From positions 1 to 64,000 of the forward strand of contig NZ_CP024309.1 in assembly GCF_002944405.1 (NCBI RefSeq): a stretch of DNA of 64,000 nucleotides. The letters are read 5' to 3'. A model generated the notes under the pieces. That model made no database searches. It worked only from the letters and a program-made list of their open reading frames with translations, and had not been told where the DNA came from. The position numbers and the translations under genes are program-made. The stretch comes from Sinorhizobium fredii. Its GTDB lineage: Bacteria; Pseudomonadota; Alphaproteobacteria; Rhizobiales; Rhizobiaceae. Below are positions 35,769-44,574 of the stretch, one piece after another. The first letter of the stretch is position 1, and each line of letters starts with the position of its first letter.

Positions 35769-35945
35769 ATGAGCAAGCGCGAACTGATCGATACCGGGAC
35801 CGACAAACGCTATGTCCGTCGCGACAAGGAGGGCAAGTTCAAGGAGAGCGACGACGTCTCGCGGTCGCTGTCGGCCGACGTCCGCCGCGACGCCAAACAT
35901 GAAGCCAAACCCGGCCAGGGTGACAAAGGCGATCGCAAGCATTGA
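35769..35945 (+). CDS. Small charged rhizobial protein next to ku
   Basis: A 58-aa protein starting MSKRELIDTGTDKRYVRRDK, after a GGGAG ribosome site. It is very charged, ending in GDKGDRKH. Proteins of this kind are common in rhizobia beside Ku genes. It is divergent from the ku operon and probably shares its promoter region (35571-35768). No biochemical role is known to me. Confidence 0.7.
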   Translation: MSKRELIDTGTDKRYVRRDKEGKFKESDDVSRSLSADVRRDAKHEAKPGQGDKGDRKH

Positions 35946-35976
35946 GAGCGGGTAAAGCCTGTCAGCTGGCCATCGG

Positions 35977-36240
35977 CTACTTTGTCGTGCCGTACTTGTT
36001 CGCGCGCTCCTGAATGAGCGCGCATCGCTCGATCAGTTGCTCAAACGGTTCAGAGTCTCCAAGCAGAAGGCCGTCATCGACCATTTTTGCATAGTCCTCA
36101 CTGAGCGCGCGGAGACCATCTCCGGACGGTGTCAGAACCAGATTGCCATTGACGGCGGCCGCATAGTCGATCGGTGACCGGTCGGCCGCCTTTTCCGCAA
36201 AGAACATGGATTTGTGTTTCGCCACCGCATCGTACCCATC
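35977..36240 (-). pseudogene. C-terminal fragment of an AbiEii-like nucleotidyltransferase toxin
   Basis: The fragment YDAVAKHKSMFFAEKAADRS continues with PIDYAAAVNGNLVLTPSGDG and ends ...LIERCALIQERANKYGTTK. The ending resembles the C-terminus of AbiEii/AbiGii-type nucleotidyltransferase toxins (type IV toxin-antitoxin). The N-terminus and catalytic GS-x10-D-x-D part are missing. The open frame runs into the IS66 left end near 36240, so the element truncated it. No matching half lies on the other side of the IS. Confidence 0.6.
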
Positions 36241-36281
36241 CGGTGACGGCCGCCTTGCTGAGGCAGGCTGAAGGCTGCAAG

Positions 36282-36301
36282 TCCTAGTGCAAACACTAGG
36301 A
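36282..36301 (+). promoter_or_regulatory. Hairpin covering the tnpA ribosome binding site
   Basis: TCCTAGTG and CACTAGGA form a perfect 8-bp stem with a CAAA loop. The AGGAG of the tnpA Shine-Dalgarno (36298-36302) falls in the 3' arm, nine bases before the ATG at 36310. Such structures commonly limit transposase translation from read-through transcripts. Role inferred. Confidence 0.65.
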
Positions 36302-36309
36302 GTAGTCCT

Positions 36310-36699
36310 ATGACAAAGCACCAGATTGAGGTGATCACATCGGTCGAGCGGCGTCGGCGCTGGTCTCGGGAGGAGAAGGAGCGGTTGGTCGCGGCGACAT
36401 TTGAGCCAGGAGCCCGGGTTTCCGAGATCGCGCGATCGGCCGGTATTCATGTGAGCCAGCTTTTCCGCTGGCGCAAGGAGCTCTGCCAGGTATCCGCACC
36501 GTCCGTCCCGCAACTCGTTCCCGTGGAGATCGTCGAGACGCTGCCCGCGCCGGCATCACCGGAGCCGCCGGTCGCTCGATCACGCAAGAAAGCCAGCATG
36601 GTGACGATCGAGCTCGGCGGTGGCCGTCGCCTGCGAGTCGAGAGCGACGTCGATACCGAAGCCTTGGCCCGCATCCTCGATGTTCTGGAGCGACGATGA
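36310..36699 (+). CDS. tnpA: IS66 accessory protein TnpA
   Basis: A 129-aa protein with an HTH (WSREEKERLVAATFEPGARV, then IARSAGIHVSQLFRWRKEL), the IS66 OrfA pattern. The C-terminal half contains VTIELGGGRRLRVESDVDTE. It acts with TnpB and TnpC in transposition. Its stop overlaps the tnpB start by four bases. Confidence 0.93.
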   Translation: MTKHQIEVITSVERRRRWSREEKERLVAATFEPGARVSEIARSAGIHVSQLFRWRKELCQVSAPSVPQLVPVEIVETLPAPASPEPPVARSRKKASMVTIELGGGRRLRVESDVDTEALARILDVLERR

Positions 36700-37043
36700 T
36701 CCCGGTTCCGAGCGGTGTGAAGGTCTGGCTCGCCACGGGCTATACGGACATGCGGAGAGGCTTCCCCGGCCTGTCGCTGCTGGTGCAGGAGACGTTGAAG
36801 CGCGATCCAATGAGCGGCCATCTCTTCGTCTTCCGGGGGCGGAGCGGCGGCCTGATCAAGGTGATCTGGCACGACGGCCAGGGTGCCTGCCTGTTCACGA
36901 AGAAGCTCGAGCGCGGTCGCTTCATCTGGCCGTCGGCGGCCGATGGCACGGTGGTGATCACCCCGGCGCAGCTCGGCTATTTGCTCGAAGGCATCGACTG
37001 GCGAATGCCGCAAAAAACCTGGCGTCCGACGTCGGCGGGATGA
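36696..37043 (+). CDS. tnpB: IS66 accessory protein TnpB
   Basis: A 115-aa protein: VKVWLATGYTDMRRGFPGLS, LFVFRGRSGGLIKVIWHDGQ and LEAIDWRMPQKTW-like ending, all standard for IS66 OrfB. Normal length, intact. It overlaps tnpA by four bases and precedes tnpC by 44 bases. Confidence 0.95.
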   Translation: MIPVPSGVKVWLATGYTDMRRGFPGLSLLVQETLKRDPMSGHLFVFRGRSGGLIKVIWHDGQGACLFTKKLERGRFIWPSAADGTVVITPAQLGYLLEGIDWRMPQKTWRPTSAG

Positions 37044-37087
37044 GCAAAACGCTGGCGTGGCAGGGGCGAATATGATTCCATCCCGCC

Positions 37088-38731
37088 ATGACCGATGCGG
37101 CCGATCAGCTTCCCGACGACCTCGCCAGTGCGCATGCGATGATCCTCGCAGAGCGTGCAGCCCGCCGCGAAGCCGAAGCGCTCGCCGCCCGCGCCCAGGC
37201 GGTGAACTCGCATTCGGATGCACTGATCGCCCGGCTCCGACTCGAGATTGAGAAGCTGAAGCGCGATATCCACGGCAGCCGCTCGGAGCGCAAGGCGCGG
37301 CTTCTCGAACAGATGGAGCTGCAGCTCGAGGAGCTAGAGGCCGACGCCGGCGAAGACGAACTGGCGGCGGAGATGGCGGCTCGCTCCTCGACGGCCGGGG
37401 CCTTCGAGCGCAGGCGTCCGTCGCGCAAGCCGTTTCCCGAGCATCTGCCGCGCGAGCGCGTTGTCGTCGCCGCACCATCAAACTGCCCGTGCTGCGGTTC
37501 AGCCAAGCTGGCAAAGCTTGGCGAGGACATCACCGAGACGCTGGAGGTGATCCCGCGCCAGTGGAAGGTGATCCAGACGGTGCGCGAGAAGTTCTCCTGC
37601 CGCGAATGCGAGAAGATCACACAGCCGCCGGCCCCCTTCCATGTGACGCCGCGCGGCTTTGCCGGGCCGAACCTCTTGGCAATGATCCTGTTCGAGAAGT
37701 TCGGTCAACATCAGCCGCTGAACCGGCAGAGCGAGCGCTATGCCCGCGAGGGCATTGATCTCAGCCTGTCGACGCTTGCCGACCAAGTGGGGGCCTGCGT
37801 CGCGGCGCTGAAGCCGGTGCATGGACTGATCGAGGCGCATGTGCTGGCCGCCGGGCGGCTGCATGGCGACGACACCACCGTGCCGATCCTGGCGAAGGGT
37901 AAGACCGACACCGGGCGCATCTGGACCTATGTCCGGGACGACCGGCCATTCGGTGGGCAATCGCCGCCGGCGGCGCTCTATTATGCCTCGCGCGACCGGC
38001 GGCAGGAGCATCCCGAGCGCCACTTGAAGAGCTTCACCGGCATCCTGCAGGCCGACGCCTATGGCGGCTATAACCCGCTGTTCAAGGTCGATCGCGATCC
38101 CGGTCCGCTGACCCAAGCGCTGTGCTGGGCACATTCACGTCGCAAGTTCTTCGTGCTTGCCGACATCGCCACCCACGCCAAGCGCGGAAGGAACGCCACG
38201 CCGATCTCGCCTGTCGCGCTCGAGGCGGTCAAGCGCATCGATGCGCTGTTCGACATCGAGCGCGAGATCAACGGACTTGCCGCCGACGAACGCCGGCAAC
38301 GCCGCCAGCAGGAAAGCCAGTCGATCGTCGATGCGCTCGAGGAATGGCTGCGCGCCGAGCGGGCGAAGCTATCGCGCAGTTCCCCGGTCGCCGAGCCAAT
38401 CGATTACATGCTGAAGCGCTGGGACGGCTTCACATCCTTCCTTGGCGACGGCCGGATATGCTTGACCAACAACGCCGCCGAACGGGCGCTGCGTGGCTTT
38501 GCCCTCGGCAGGCGGTCATGGCTCTTCGCCGGTTCCGATCGTGGTGCCGATCGCGCCGCCTTCATGGCGACGCTGATCATGACCGCCAAGCTCAACGACA
38601 TCGATCCGCAGTCCTGGCTTGCCGACGTTCTCGCCCACATCGCCGACACGCCGATCACCAGGCTCGAGCAATTGCTCCCGTGGAACTGGGCCGTCAACCA
38701 AAACTGCACCGAATGCGGCAAAGCCGCGTAA
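37088..38731 (+). CDS. tnpC: IS66-family transposase TnpC
   Basis: A 547-aa transposase. A coiled-coil N-terminus (EIEKLKRDIHGSRSERKARL) leads to the zinc-finger CPCCGSAKLAKLG with FSCRECEKI, then the DDE domain with LHGDDTTVPIL, LQADAYGGYNPL and the Glu region GRICLTNNAAERALRGFALG. Length and C-terminus (QNCTECGKAA) are normal, so the protein should be active if its ends are intact. Confidence 0.95.
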   Translation: MTDAADQLPDDLASAHAMILAERAARREAEALAARAQAVNSHSDALIARLRLEIEKLKRDIHGSRSERKARLLEQMELQLEELEADAGEDELAAEMAARSSTAGAFERRRPSRKPFPEHLPRERVVVAAPSNCPCCGSAKLAKLGEDITETLEVIPRQWKVIQTVREKFSCRECEKITQPPAPFHVTPRGFAGPNLLAMILFEKFGQHQPLNRQSERYAREGIDLSLSTLADQVGACVAALKPVHGLIEAHVLAAGRLHGDDTTVPILAKGKTDTGRIWTYVRDDRPFGGQSPPAALYYASRDRRQEHPERHLKSFTGILQADAYGGYNPLFKVDRDPGPLTQALCWAHSRRKFFVLADIATHAKRGRNATPISPVALEAVKRIDALFDIEREINGLAADERRQRRQQESQSIVDALEEWLRAERAKLSRSSPVAEPIDYMLKRWDGFTSFLGDGRICLTNNAAERALRGFALGRRSWLFAGSDRGADRAAFMATLIMTAKLNDIDPQSWLADVLAHIADTPITRLEQLLPWNWAVNQNCTECGKAA

Positions 38732-38750
38732 ATTGAGAACGTAGGACATC

Positions 38751-39602
38751 ATGGTGAGACGCGGAAACACGAAATTTTCATTCCAGCAGGTTGACGTTTT
38801 CTCCTCCAAAGCTTTGTTAGGTAACCCGCTGGCGGTTGTCATCGGAGCAGATTCCTTGGCCGCATCTGAGATGGCTGCTTTCGCGCGCTGGACGAACCTT
38901 AGCGAAACGACTTTCCTTCTCCAGCCGAGGTCGGGGGATGCCGACTACCGCGTTCGCATCTTTACGCCTGTTGCTGAGTTGCCCTTCGCGGGCCACCCCA
39001 CTTTGGGGAGTTGCCATGTATGGCTGTCTTCCGGCGGAAGTCCAAAGAGTGGCGACATTGTCCAGGAGTGCGAGGCAGGACTAATCCACATTCGGCGCGA
39101 CAATGAACGACTTTGCTTCGAAGCCCCCGAACTGCGCCGCTCGGGCCCGGTGGAACTCGACATACTGACGCGAGCCATCAAAGGTCTGCGATTGACCTTT
39201 GATGACATCATCGACGCCAACTGGGTGGACAATGGCCCCGGCTGGCTCGCCGTTCTGCTACGCTCCAGGGCTGACGTCCTGGCGTTGCGCCCGGATTTCG
39301 CCGTTCTGGCCGGATTGCGGGTCGGTGTCGTTGCTCCCTGGGATCCTACGAATGATGGGCGGGATGCGGATTTCGAGGTGCGTGCCTTTACCGCGGCCGG
39401 TTTTGAAGATCCGGTAACCGGCAGCTTAAACGCTGGCATCGCTCAATGGTTAATTGGCAACGGCATCGCGCCTCCGTCATACATTGCCAGCCAGGGTACC
39501 GTCCTTGGACGGGAAGGACGTGTTCATGTGGAGCTGGTCGAAGATCAGATTTGGATCGGTGGCGACGTTACGACATGTATCGAGGGCGTTGCAGCTCTTT
39601 AA
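38751..39602 (+). CDS. PhzF-family (phenazine biosynthesis-like) isomerase
   Basis: A 283-aa protein starting MVRRGNTKFSFQQVDVFSSK, then GNPLAVV and LSETTFLLQP with the conserved catalytic Glu. It has FTPVAELPFAGHPTLGSCHV (the 'ELPFAGHPT' signature) and FEDPVTGSLNAGIAQWL near the C-terminus. PhzF-like enzymes are diaminopimelate-epimerase-fold isomerases; most bacterial members have unknown substrates. The ribosome site AGGAC is next to the tnpC stop, so its promoter may now lie within the IS66 element. Confidence 0.88.
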   Translation: MVRRGNTKFSFQQVDVFSSKALLGNPLAVVIGADSLAASEMAAFARWTNLSETTFLLQPRSGDADYRVRIFTPVAELPFAGHPTLGSCHVWLSSGGSPKSGDIVQECEAGLIHIRRDNERLCFEAPELRRSGPVELDILTRAIKGLRLTFDDIIDANWVDNGPGWLAVLLRSRADVLALRPDFAVLAGLRVGVVAPWDPTNDGRDADFEVRAFTAAGFEDPVTGSLNAGIAQWLIGNGIAPPSYIASQGTVLGREGRVHVELVEDQIWIGGDVTTCIEGVAAL

Positions 39603-39786
39603 TTTGAACGCCCCCTAGCGAAATCGAAGCCACCGCGGCCTCGGCCGTATGGTTACGAAAGGGGAGATCCTTCCGGCATTTGTTGGGCATGGCCCAGGAT
39701 CTGAGACGTCAGGTTTTGCATGGCGGCGCCGGAAGGACCACGTCTATCCTGCAAGCATCTGATGACTGGGATTGATCAAAGACGCG

Positions 39787-39927
39787 TCAAAACAGCATCG
39801 GCTGGGTAACCGGCTCGCCTGCTTTGGTGACGATCGTGGCGCCATAGGGCTCACGCGACGTCACGATGATCGCATCGCCGGGAAGCGGCCGGGCGAGCGC
39901 CCTCGCTTCGTCCCCGCATCCAGACAT
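39787..39927 (-). CDS. Small 46-aa protein
   Basis: A short open frame on the minus strand with GGAGGAGACCG immediately before its ATG, a very strong ribosome site. The product starts MSGCGDEARALARPLPGDAI, is compact and mixed beta-like (IIVTSREPYGATIVTKAGEP), and ends TQPMLF. The RBS and sensible composition favour a real gene. No family recognised. Confidence 0.5.
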   Translation of the reverse strand: MSGCGDEARALARPLPGDAIIVTSREPYGATIVTKAGEPVTQPMLF

Positions 39928-39940
39928 CGGTCTCCTCCCT

Positions 39941-40010
39941 GGTTAGTCTAGAAGCAGGACCGGCATTGCTTAATGGGCGGGTCGGCGGTTCTAATCCTCT
40001 CAAGGCGGTT
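39941..40010 (+). other. Possible tRNA-derived remnant
   Basis: The stretch GGTCGGCGGTTCTAATCC resembles a tRNA T-arm, and the preceding ~45 bases have a loosely tRNA-like layout. But the 5' acceptor part and pairing are not convincing, and the anticodon stem is weak. At most a degenerate tRNA fragment, perhaps an old integration site. Confidence 0.2.
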
Positions 40011-40211
40011 ACAATGTTACAACGATCAGCGGCTTACGATTTGTCGTCTCCAAAGCAGTTTGCACCTGATCTTCTCAAGGCATGCGGCCTGGTCCAAAAC
40101 TCCGTCAGTCCTTTGAACAAAGGACTGATTGCTGCCGCCCGCATGTGAGGAGGGCATCTGATCGCAATTTCGCCCCGCATCGCCCGGCTGCGACAACTGT
40201 TTGGGACGTGA

Positions 40212-41891
40212 TCACGAGGCAACCATTTTTCCGGACAGTCGCTCCGTCAGGACGATGGCGCTTCCTATGACCGCTCCGAGGACCAAACCTGTCGGAAGCC
40301 CGTAAATGAATCCGCCTTTCATCATCCCCCAAGGATCGTTTACGCGCGCTTCAAGATACGCAATTACAGCGTGAACGATCCCCATAAGGTAGAGCGGCGC
40401 AAAAACGACTACTGCCATTGCCGCACCAAGTGCGATCGCAAGGAACGCACTGGCTATCGATGCCCAAACACGCCGGCGAGTTAGCCGTTCGAAATCGAAG
40501 TTGACTATCGAAAGAACGATGAACGCTGCACCCAATATGCTACCTGGTAAGAGTCGTTCAGGTGTCATCTGTGGGCGGTTCTCCATAATTCCGAAGTAGT
40601 AGGTCAGGAAAGGCGCAGTAAGGCCTCCTGCGACAGCTCCGCCAACGCAACTGCCCAGAAAAACGCGTGTTGCAACAGCAAACTTGGAAAACCGCAACTG
40701 CCTCCCGACGCCGGCGCAAAAAATAGTAGTGCCCCCCAACGGACACGCTGCAAATGCTGTTCCGTAGGTTATTTCAACCATCAGCTGCCCAAGTGAAATG
40801 TGAGGAAAATCCCACTCGTAGTAATATAACGCGCTCAATGTGGGGGCGGCGAGAAGCGACCCTAAGTAACCGCCTAACAGCCCCTTTTGAAGTGATCTGA
40901 GACTAAGCGCCCACCGTTCTGATGTGATTCGAGGCGCGTTACTGACATTTCCGCGGAGTCTTGAATAGACGCTCTGTACGCCGAAAAGGAGGATGCACAG
41001 CGCGACTAGGGGAAGCATAGTCGCGCCAACAACATAGATCATCTCGCGTGGGAAGAAACTCTCAGCGATCAGGCATGAATAAATGGCAAGCGAGAGAAAT
41101 AGCCCTACGAGTGCCATGAAATTCCCGGCGAATAGGAGCAGTGAGCCCGGATTGAAATAGAATGGTGCCATCAGCGAGGACTGGTCCCAAGTTCGCTGCC
41201 TCCCTTCTGTGGACCTCAGAACGTCTGATCGAATTCTGCTCGTCAGATTCGAAATGGGCAAATCAACCGCATCAAGATTCTTCACAAACGAACTCGTGAA
41301 GGGACTGAGCTCTCCAGTCAGTTCGCCTTCGTAGGCGACATCGCCTGGTGCAGCGGCGAACGCAATAAACGTATTGCTCGTGGCTTTAATCTCGGCAAGC
41401 CCTGTTCCTATGACCGTGTTTCCACCGATTTTGAATTCTTTCTTTGAACTATGTAGGGACAGATCTTTTCCGCCAATGAACTGTCGAGCAGTGGCATTGC
41501 TTCGGCAAGCATCGAGGAGGACTATCCGTACAGCCGAGTCGCAGGTCATTCGATCCAAGATTTTCTGGACACTGATGAGGCGCGCGAGGTTTCCATCGGT
41601 GATTTGATCGAAATCCACCGGAATGATGTAATTCTCGCCATCGATTTGAATTCCATGGCCCGAGTAGTACAAAATGGACACAAGCGTCGAGGGTCGTGAA
41701 ACCCGCTCCAGGAACGCATCGATCGTAGCTGTGATCTGTTCAAAATTGGCGTCGATCAGCAGGTCGACATCAATCTTCAGACTCCTAAAGCTCTTGGCCA
41801 CTTCATCGGCATCTCTGCCAGGGCTATTGAGGCGAAGAGGCCCCGAATAGTTGCCGTTGCCAATCACCAGAGCCTGACTTTTGCTGGACAT
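40212..41891 (-). CDS. Caspase-like (peptidase C14) protease with multiple membrane spans
   Basis: A 559-aa protein. The N-terminal caspase domain (residues ~5-240) has the catalytic dyad His79 in LYYSGHGIQ and Cys129 in VLLDACRS; the nearby NGNYSGPLRLNSPGRDADEV fits the caspase start. From ~residue 250 there are about seven or eight hydrophobic segments, such as LLLFAGNFMALVGLFLSLAI and GGFIYGLPTGLVLGAVIGSA. It is therefore a cytoplasmic protease anchored in the inner membrane. A GGGAGGG ribosome site precedes the ATG. Last gene of the minus-strand lysis-type cluster, 21 bp after the DUF1353 gene. It may process neighbours or act as an effector. Confidence 0.88.
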   Translation of the reverse strand: MSSKSQALVIGNGNYSGPLRLNSPGRDADEVAKSFRSLKIDVDLLIDANFEQITATIDAFLERVSRPSTLVSILYYSGHGIQIDGENYIIPVDFDQITDGNLARLISVQKILDRMTCDSAVRIVLLDACRSNATARQFIGGKDLSLHSSKKEFKIGGNTVIGTGLAEIKATSNTFIAFAAAPGDVAYEGELTGELSPFTSSFVKNLDAVDLPISNLTSRIRSDVLRSTEGRQRTWDQSSLMAPFYFNPGSLLLFAGNFMALVGLFLSLAIYSCLIAESFFPREMIYVVGATMLPLVALCILLFGVQSVYSRLRGNVSNAPRITSERWALSLRSLQKGLLGGYLGSLLAAPTLSALYYYEWDFPHISLGQLMVEITYGTAFAACPLGGTTIFCAGVGRQLRFSKFAVATRVFLGSCVGGAVAGGLTAPFLTYYFGIMENRPQMTPERLLPGSILGAAFIVLSIVNFDFERLTRRRVWASIASAFLAIALGAAMAVVVFAPLYLMGIVHAVIAYLEARVNDPWGMMKGGFIYGLPTGLVLGAVIGSAIVLTERLSGKMVAS

Positions 41892-41912
41892 GCCACCCTC
41901 CCATGGCCATAC

Positions 41913-42476
41913 CTATTGGAAAACGTTCGGATCCGCTTGAAACTTGTTTGGATCTGCCTTCCAAATCGCCCAAGTAATCTTGGGGTCGGGGGGGAAATCT
42001 ACCAAAATCCGCCGTTCACCAGCCGCCCTTCTTTCTGCGTTTTCCCGCCACGAGGCAGCCCCACCCATTCGAACAGCACCATATATTGTAGATGAGGTGG
42101 CCGCCGGCACGTCAAGTTCTTCCATTGCCAGCCGGAGCACGTCGTCAGCTTCTTCACGCTCGCATGGTTGGAACCAATATAGAAAATCGTGAAGCACTGC
42201 GGGATACGTGTACCGAGCCTGTCGGGGTAGAATCGACCAAAGCGGCCGGGGTATGCTTGCCAGATCTGTGACGAATCCTCTCGGCACCTTCACATCTTTC
42301 ACAGTCATCAGGGTTCTTGAAGTTGGCGTCCACTCAAGTAAACGTTCCACGTAGTAGTAGTCCCAATCAGCAAATGGAACGATTGGAACAGGCGGCCCAA
42401 AATACTTGGTCGGCTTCAAAACGAATTTCATATACGATACTAATTCGTCGGCGATATCCGCATTTGACTTCTTCAT
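41913..42476 (-). CDS. DUF1353 family protein
   Basis: A 187-aa protein from the ATG at 42476, which has GAGGGG upstream. The DUF1353 core is VPRGFVTDLASIPRPLWSIL, then YTYPAVLHDFLYWFQP. DUF1353 is known from phages and bacteria next to lysis, tail or peptidoglycan-active genes, but its activity is not established. The conserved His-Asp in 'AVLHDFLY' is suggestive of an enzyme. It is followed after 21 bases by the caspase gene, so the pair is surely co-transcribed. Confidence 0.8.
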   Translation of the reverse strand: MKKSNADIADELVSYMKFVLKPTKYFGPPVPIVPFADWDYYYVERLLEWTPTSRTLMTVKDVKVPRGFVTDLASIPRPLWSILPRQARYTYPAVLHDFLYWFQPCEREEADDVLRLAMEELDVPAATSSTIYGAVRMGGAASWRENAERRAAGERRILVDFPPDPKITWAIWKADPNKFQADPNVFQ

Positions 42477-42761
42477 GTTTTTGCCCCTCGAAGGATTTAT
42501 ACTATGTTCAGTTCCCTGTCGTTCGTCAACTCCATCCCCCGAGATCCCGATATTAAAAAGTGCAGGCTTGTAGACGCTGGAGGTAGTTCGACTGGTTTGG
42601 CTCCCCAACGTGATCTTCAGTATCGAACGGCGTTGCGAGAAGCGGGCTAAGCAAAGGTCCCGGAAGTGACACCTAATTTTTACGGATGCGAACGAGGTGG
42701 ACTTCTCCTCACCTCCAGTACACAGTCCGCCGCGCTTGAGATCTGGCTGGGAACGGCCACG

Positions 42762-44522
42762 CTAGTTCGTAGCGGTCGGAGCTACGAACCCATTTCTCAG
42801 TGCTCGGACCCACTTTTCTATCTTGCCCATTGCGCCCCAGCCAGTCATCGCAGCAAATACTGGGAAGGAAGCTGCCACAAGCTCTCGGCCAAGCCCACCT
42901 CCGGCCTGCGTTGCCGCGGCTGCGGCATTGCCGGCGTTGGCAGCGCCGTCTATGAGCGGCGCGGCAATCGCTGCTACCGGCGCCAGCTGCGGGAGGAAAA
43001 TCGGCAAAATGGTTGTCGCGAGCATGCCGACCACACCGATTGCAGTTTTGCGACCGTCGAGAGCATGCCCAATCGCCTTGCCGAGCGCGCCGTTGACCGG
43101 AGTCAGTTCGGGGTCGCTCGTCGAAGCAAGGATATCCTGTTTCTTGCCATTCAAAATCTCACCATTGAATGTGGTCGGCTCGGCCATAATCATCCGCAGA
43201 AGGTCCTGTAGCCAGATCATGTCAGCCTGGTTCGGCGTCGTTCGTCCGCGCAATGTAGCGGCGAGCGTCAAAATCTGTTGCGCCAGTTGTGCGAGGTTGA
43301 CCTCGGTCGTCATAGGCGTGGGCTGCGGAATGGCGGGCACGGTCGTTTCCTCCTGTGGAATATCTTCCTGATCGACGAGCAAGTAATAGAAAGTCTCCTG
43401 GCTGTGCTTTTTCAGCAGGCCATCCACTAGCGTCTTGAATTCATTCCATTGGTGCGGCGGAACTGTCTGGCAGCCGAGGCTGGAGGTCGTTGTGATGCCG
43501 CCGCGGTGGAGATTGATCCAGAAGCGGCCGCTAGGCGAATCCGTGTCCTCACCGGTCTCGTCGCGGATAACAGTACAGTTGCTATCCTGTCGAAAAGCGG
43601 GATAGGGTCCGTTCTTGCGCGAAAAACCGTGTGGGCCAGGGCGGTATCGGATAGCTTGGCGCGATTTCAACCTTGCAATGCCACGACCGAACCGTCCAGG
43701 GTCGGTATTGCTGTTAAAGTTGTGTACGCCTTCAGGCTCAACGACGAACATGGCATCGTCATAGACCCCGCGATCGTTGGCACCTTCCTTGCCCAACGTG
43801 TTCAGGTAATAGCCCCGAACAGCCACCACTGCCACCGAGTCGTTGTGCCCATCCGCGGGCATGAGGTCGTGGAATTTCTGGAGCACGGCCCGTGTGATCG
43901 CAGCCGTCTGTTTCGGGCGTTGGAGCGGCAGAAGCTGCGAGATCGGATTAGCCAGCAGTTCTTCGGTGGACTGCTCGTCCTCCGAGCTCACCGCACCGCC
44001 AAGGAGCGCTTCGATCTGGTCGGCGGTGAAGATCTCCTCCGGGCCGCCCTTGGTCTCCAGGACACGAACTTTTGGATTGCCATAATCGCCCTTTGAAAAC
44101 ATCGCCGTCTCACGCTCGCGGCGGGCGATAAGGCCCTCAAGGACCTTTCCCTTGCTCTTGTTCCAGCGTGCGAACTCGGCTGCAGCGCCAGCCACGTCTC
44201 CGGTGTTCAGCTTCCGCGTCAACGTGGCGCTTGAAATCGCACCTGTGTTGAAGTGCCAGGAGACGAGAGCATCGAACTGGTGTTGTGAGAGCACGGCTCT
44301 GACCGCAGACTGGACCTGACTTTCTGTCTTGGCGAGGTCGTTGCGGTATATATTTATGGCCTCGGTGAGCGAGATCGTCATTCCGGAGCGGGGGACCGGT
44401 GGACCGGCAGCCGCGGTGTGGCCGGCGCCGATCGTCATGGTGCCCGTACCGTCGTTGTAACCCGCCAAGACGATCGCCTCTTCGGCAAGCATTGCGCAAA
44501 TGCCGCGTAGACTTGTCCTCAC
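42762..44522 (-). CDS. GH24 lysozyme-like protein with a second Cys-containing domain and hydrophobic tail
   Basis: A 586-aa protein from a GTG start at 44522 (GGGAGG ribosome site). The N-terminal T4-lysozyme-like domain has Glu15, then GYNDGTGTMTIGAGHT and ALVSWHFNTGAISSATLTRK. A second domain (~residues 235-390) reads ARLKSRQAIRYRPGPHGFSR, FWINLHRGG, and TTTSSLGCQTVPPHQW. The His and Ser-Leu-Gly-Cys pattern resembles an L,D-transpeptidase-type active site. The last ~110 residues are hydrophobic (GVVGMLATTILPIFLPQLAP), perhaps a membrane insertion segment. No signal peptide. Likely a peptidoglycan-targeting enzyme whose delivery is unclear. Confidence 0.75.
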   Translation of the reverse strand: MRTSLRGICAMLAEEAIVLAGYNDGTGTMTIGAGHTAAAGPPVPRSGMTISLTEAINIYRNDLAKTESQVQSAVRAVLSQHQFDALVSWHFNTGAISSATLTRKLNTGDVAGAAAEFARWNKSKGKVLEGLIARRERETAMFSKGDYGNPKVRVLETKGGPEEIFTADQIEALLGGAVSSEDEQSTEELLANPISQLLPLQRPKQTAAITRAVLQKFHDLMPADGHNDSVAVVAVRGYYLNTLGKEGANDRGVYDDAMFVVEPEGVHNFNSNTDPGRFGRGIARLKSRQAIRYRPGPHGFSRKNGPYPAFRQDSNCTVIRDETGEDTDSPSGRFWINLHRGGITTTSSLGCQTVPPHQWNEFKTLVDGLLKKHSQETFYYLLVDQEDIPQEETTVPAIPQPTPMTTEVNLAQLAQQILTLAATLRGRTTPNQADMIWLQDLLRMIMAEPTTFNGEILNGKKQDILASTSDPELTPVNGALGKAIGHALDGRKTAIGVVGMLATTILPIFLPQLAPVAAIAAPLIDGAANAGNAAAAATQAGGGLGRELVAASFPVFAAMTGWGAMGKIEKWVRALRNGFVAPTATN

Positions 44523-44574
44523 TTCAGCCTCCCATTACTTGAATGGCCTCTTCAAAGCTAAAAAAGCGACGCAT

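Larger units (their letters stand above)
36243..38731 (+). mobile_element. IS66-family insertion sequence
   Basis: Three genes in IS66 order (tnpA, tnpB, tnpC) from 36310 to 38731. The left end lies near 36243, next to the AbiEii-like fragment. I could not find a matching right inverted repeat: the tnpC stop is only 20 bases from the next gene's start codon. The right end therefore seems to be lost or diverged. No target duplication is visible. Confidence 0.75.

Noticed and set aside
39941..40010. Functional tRNA gene
   Set aside because: Only the T-arm looks right; acceptor and anticodon stems do not pair convincingly.
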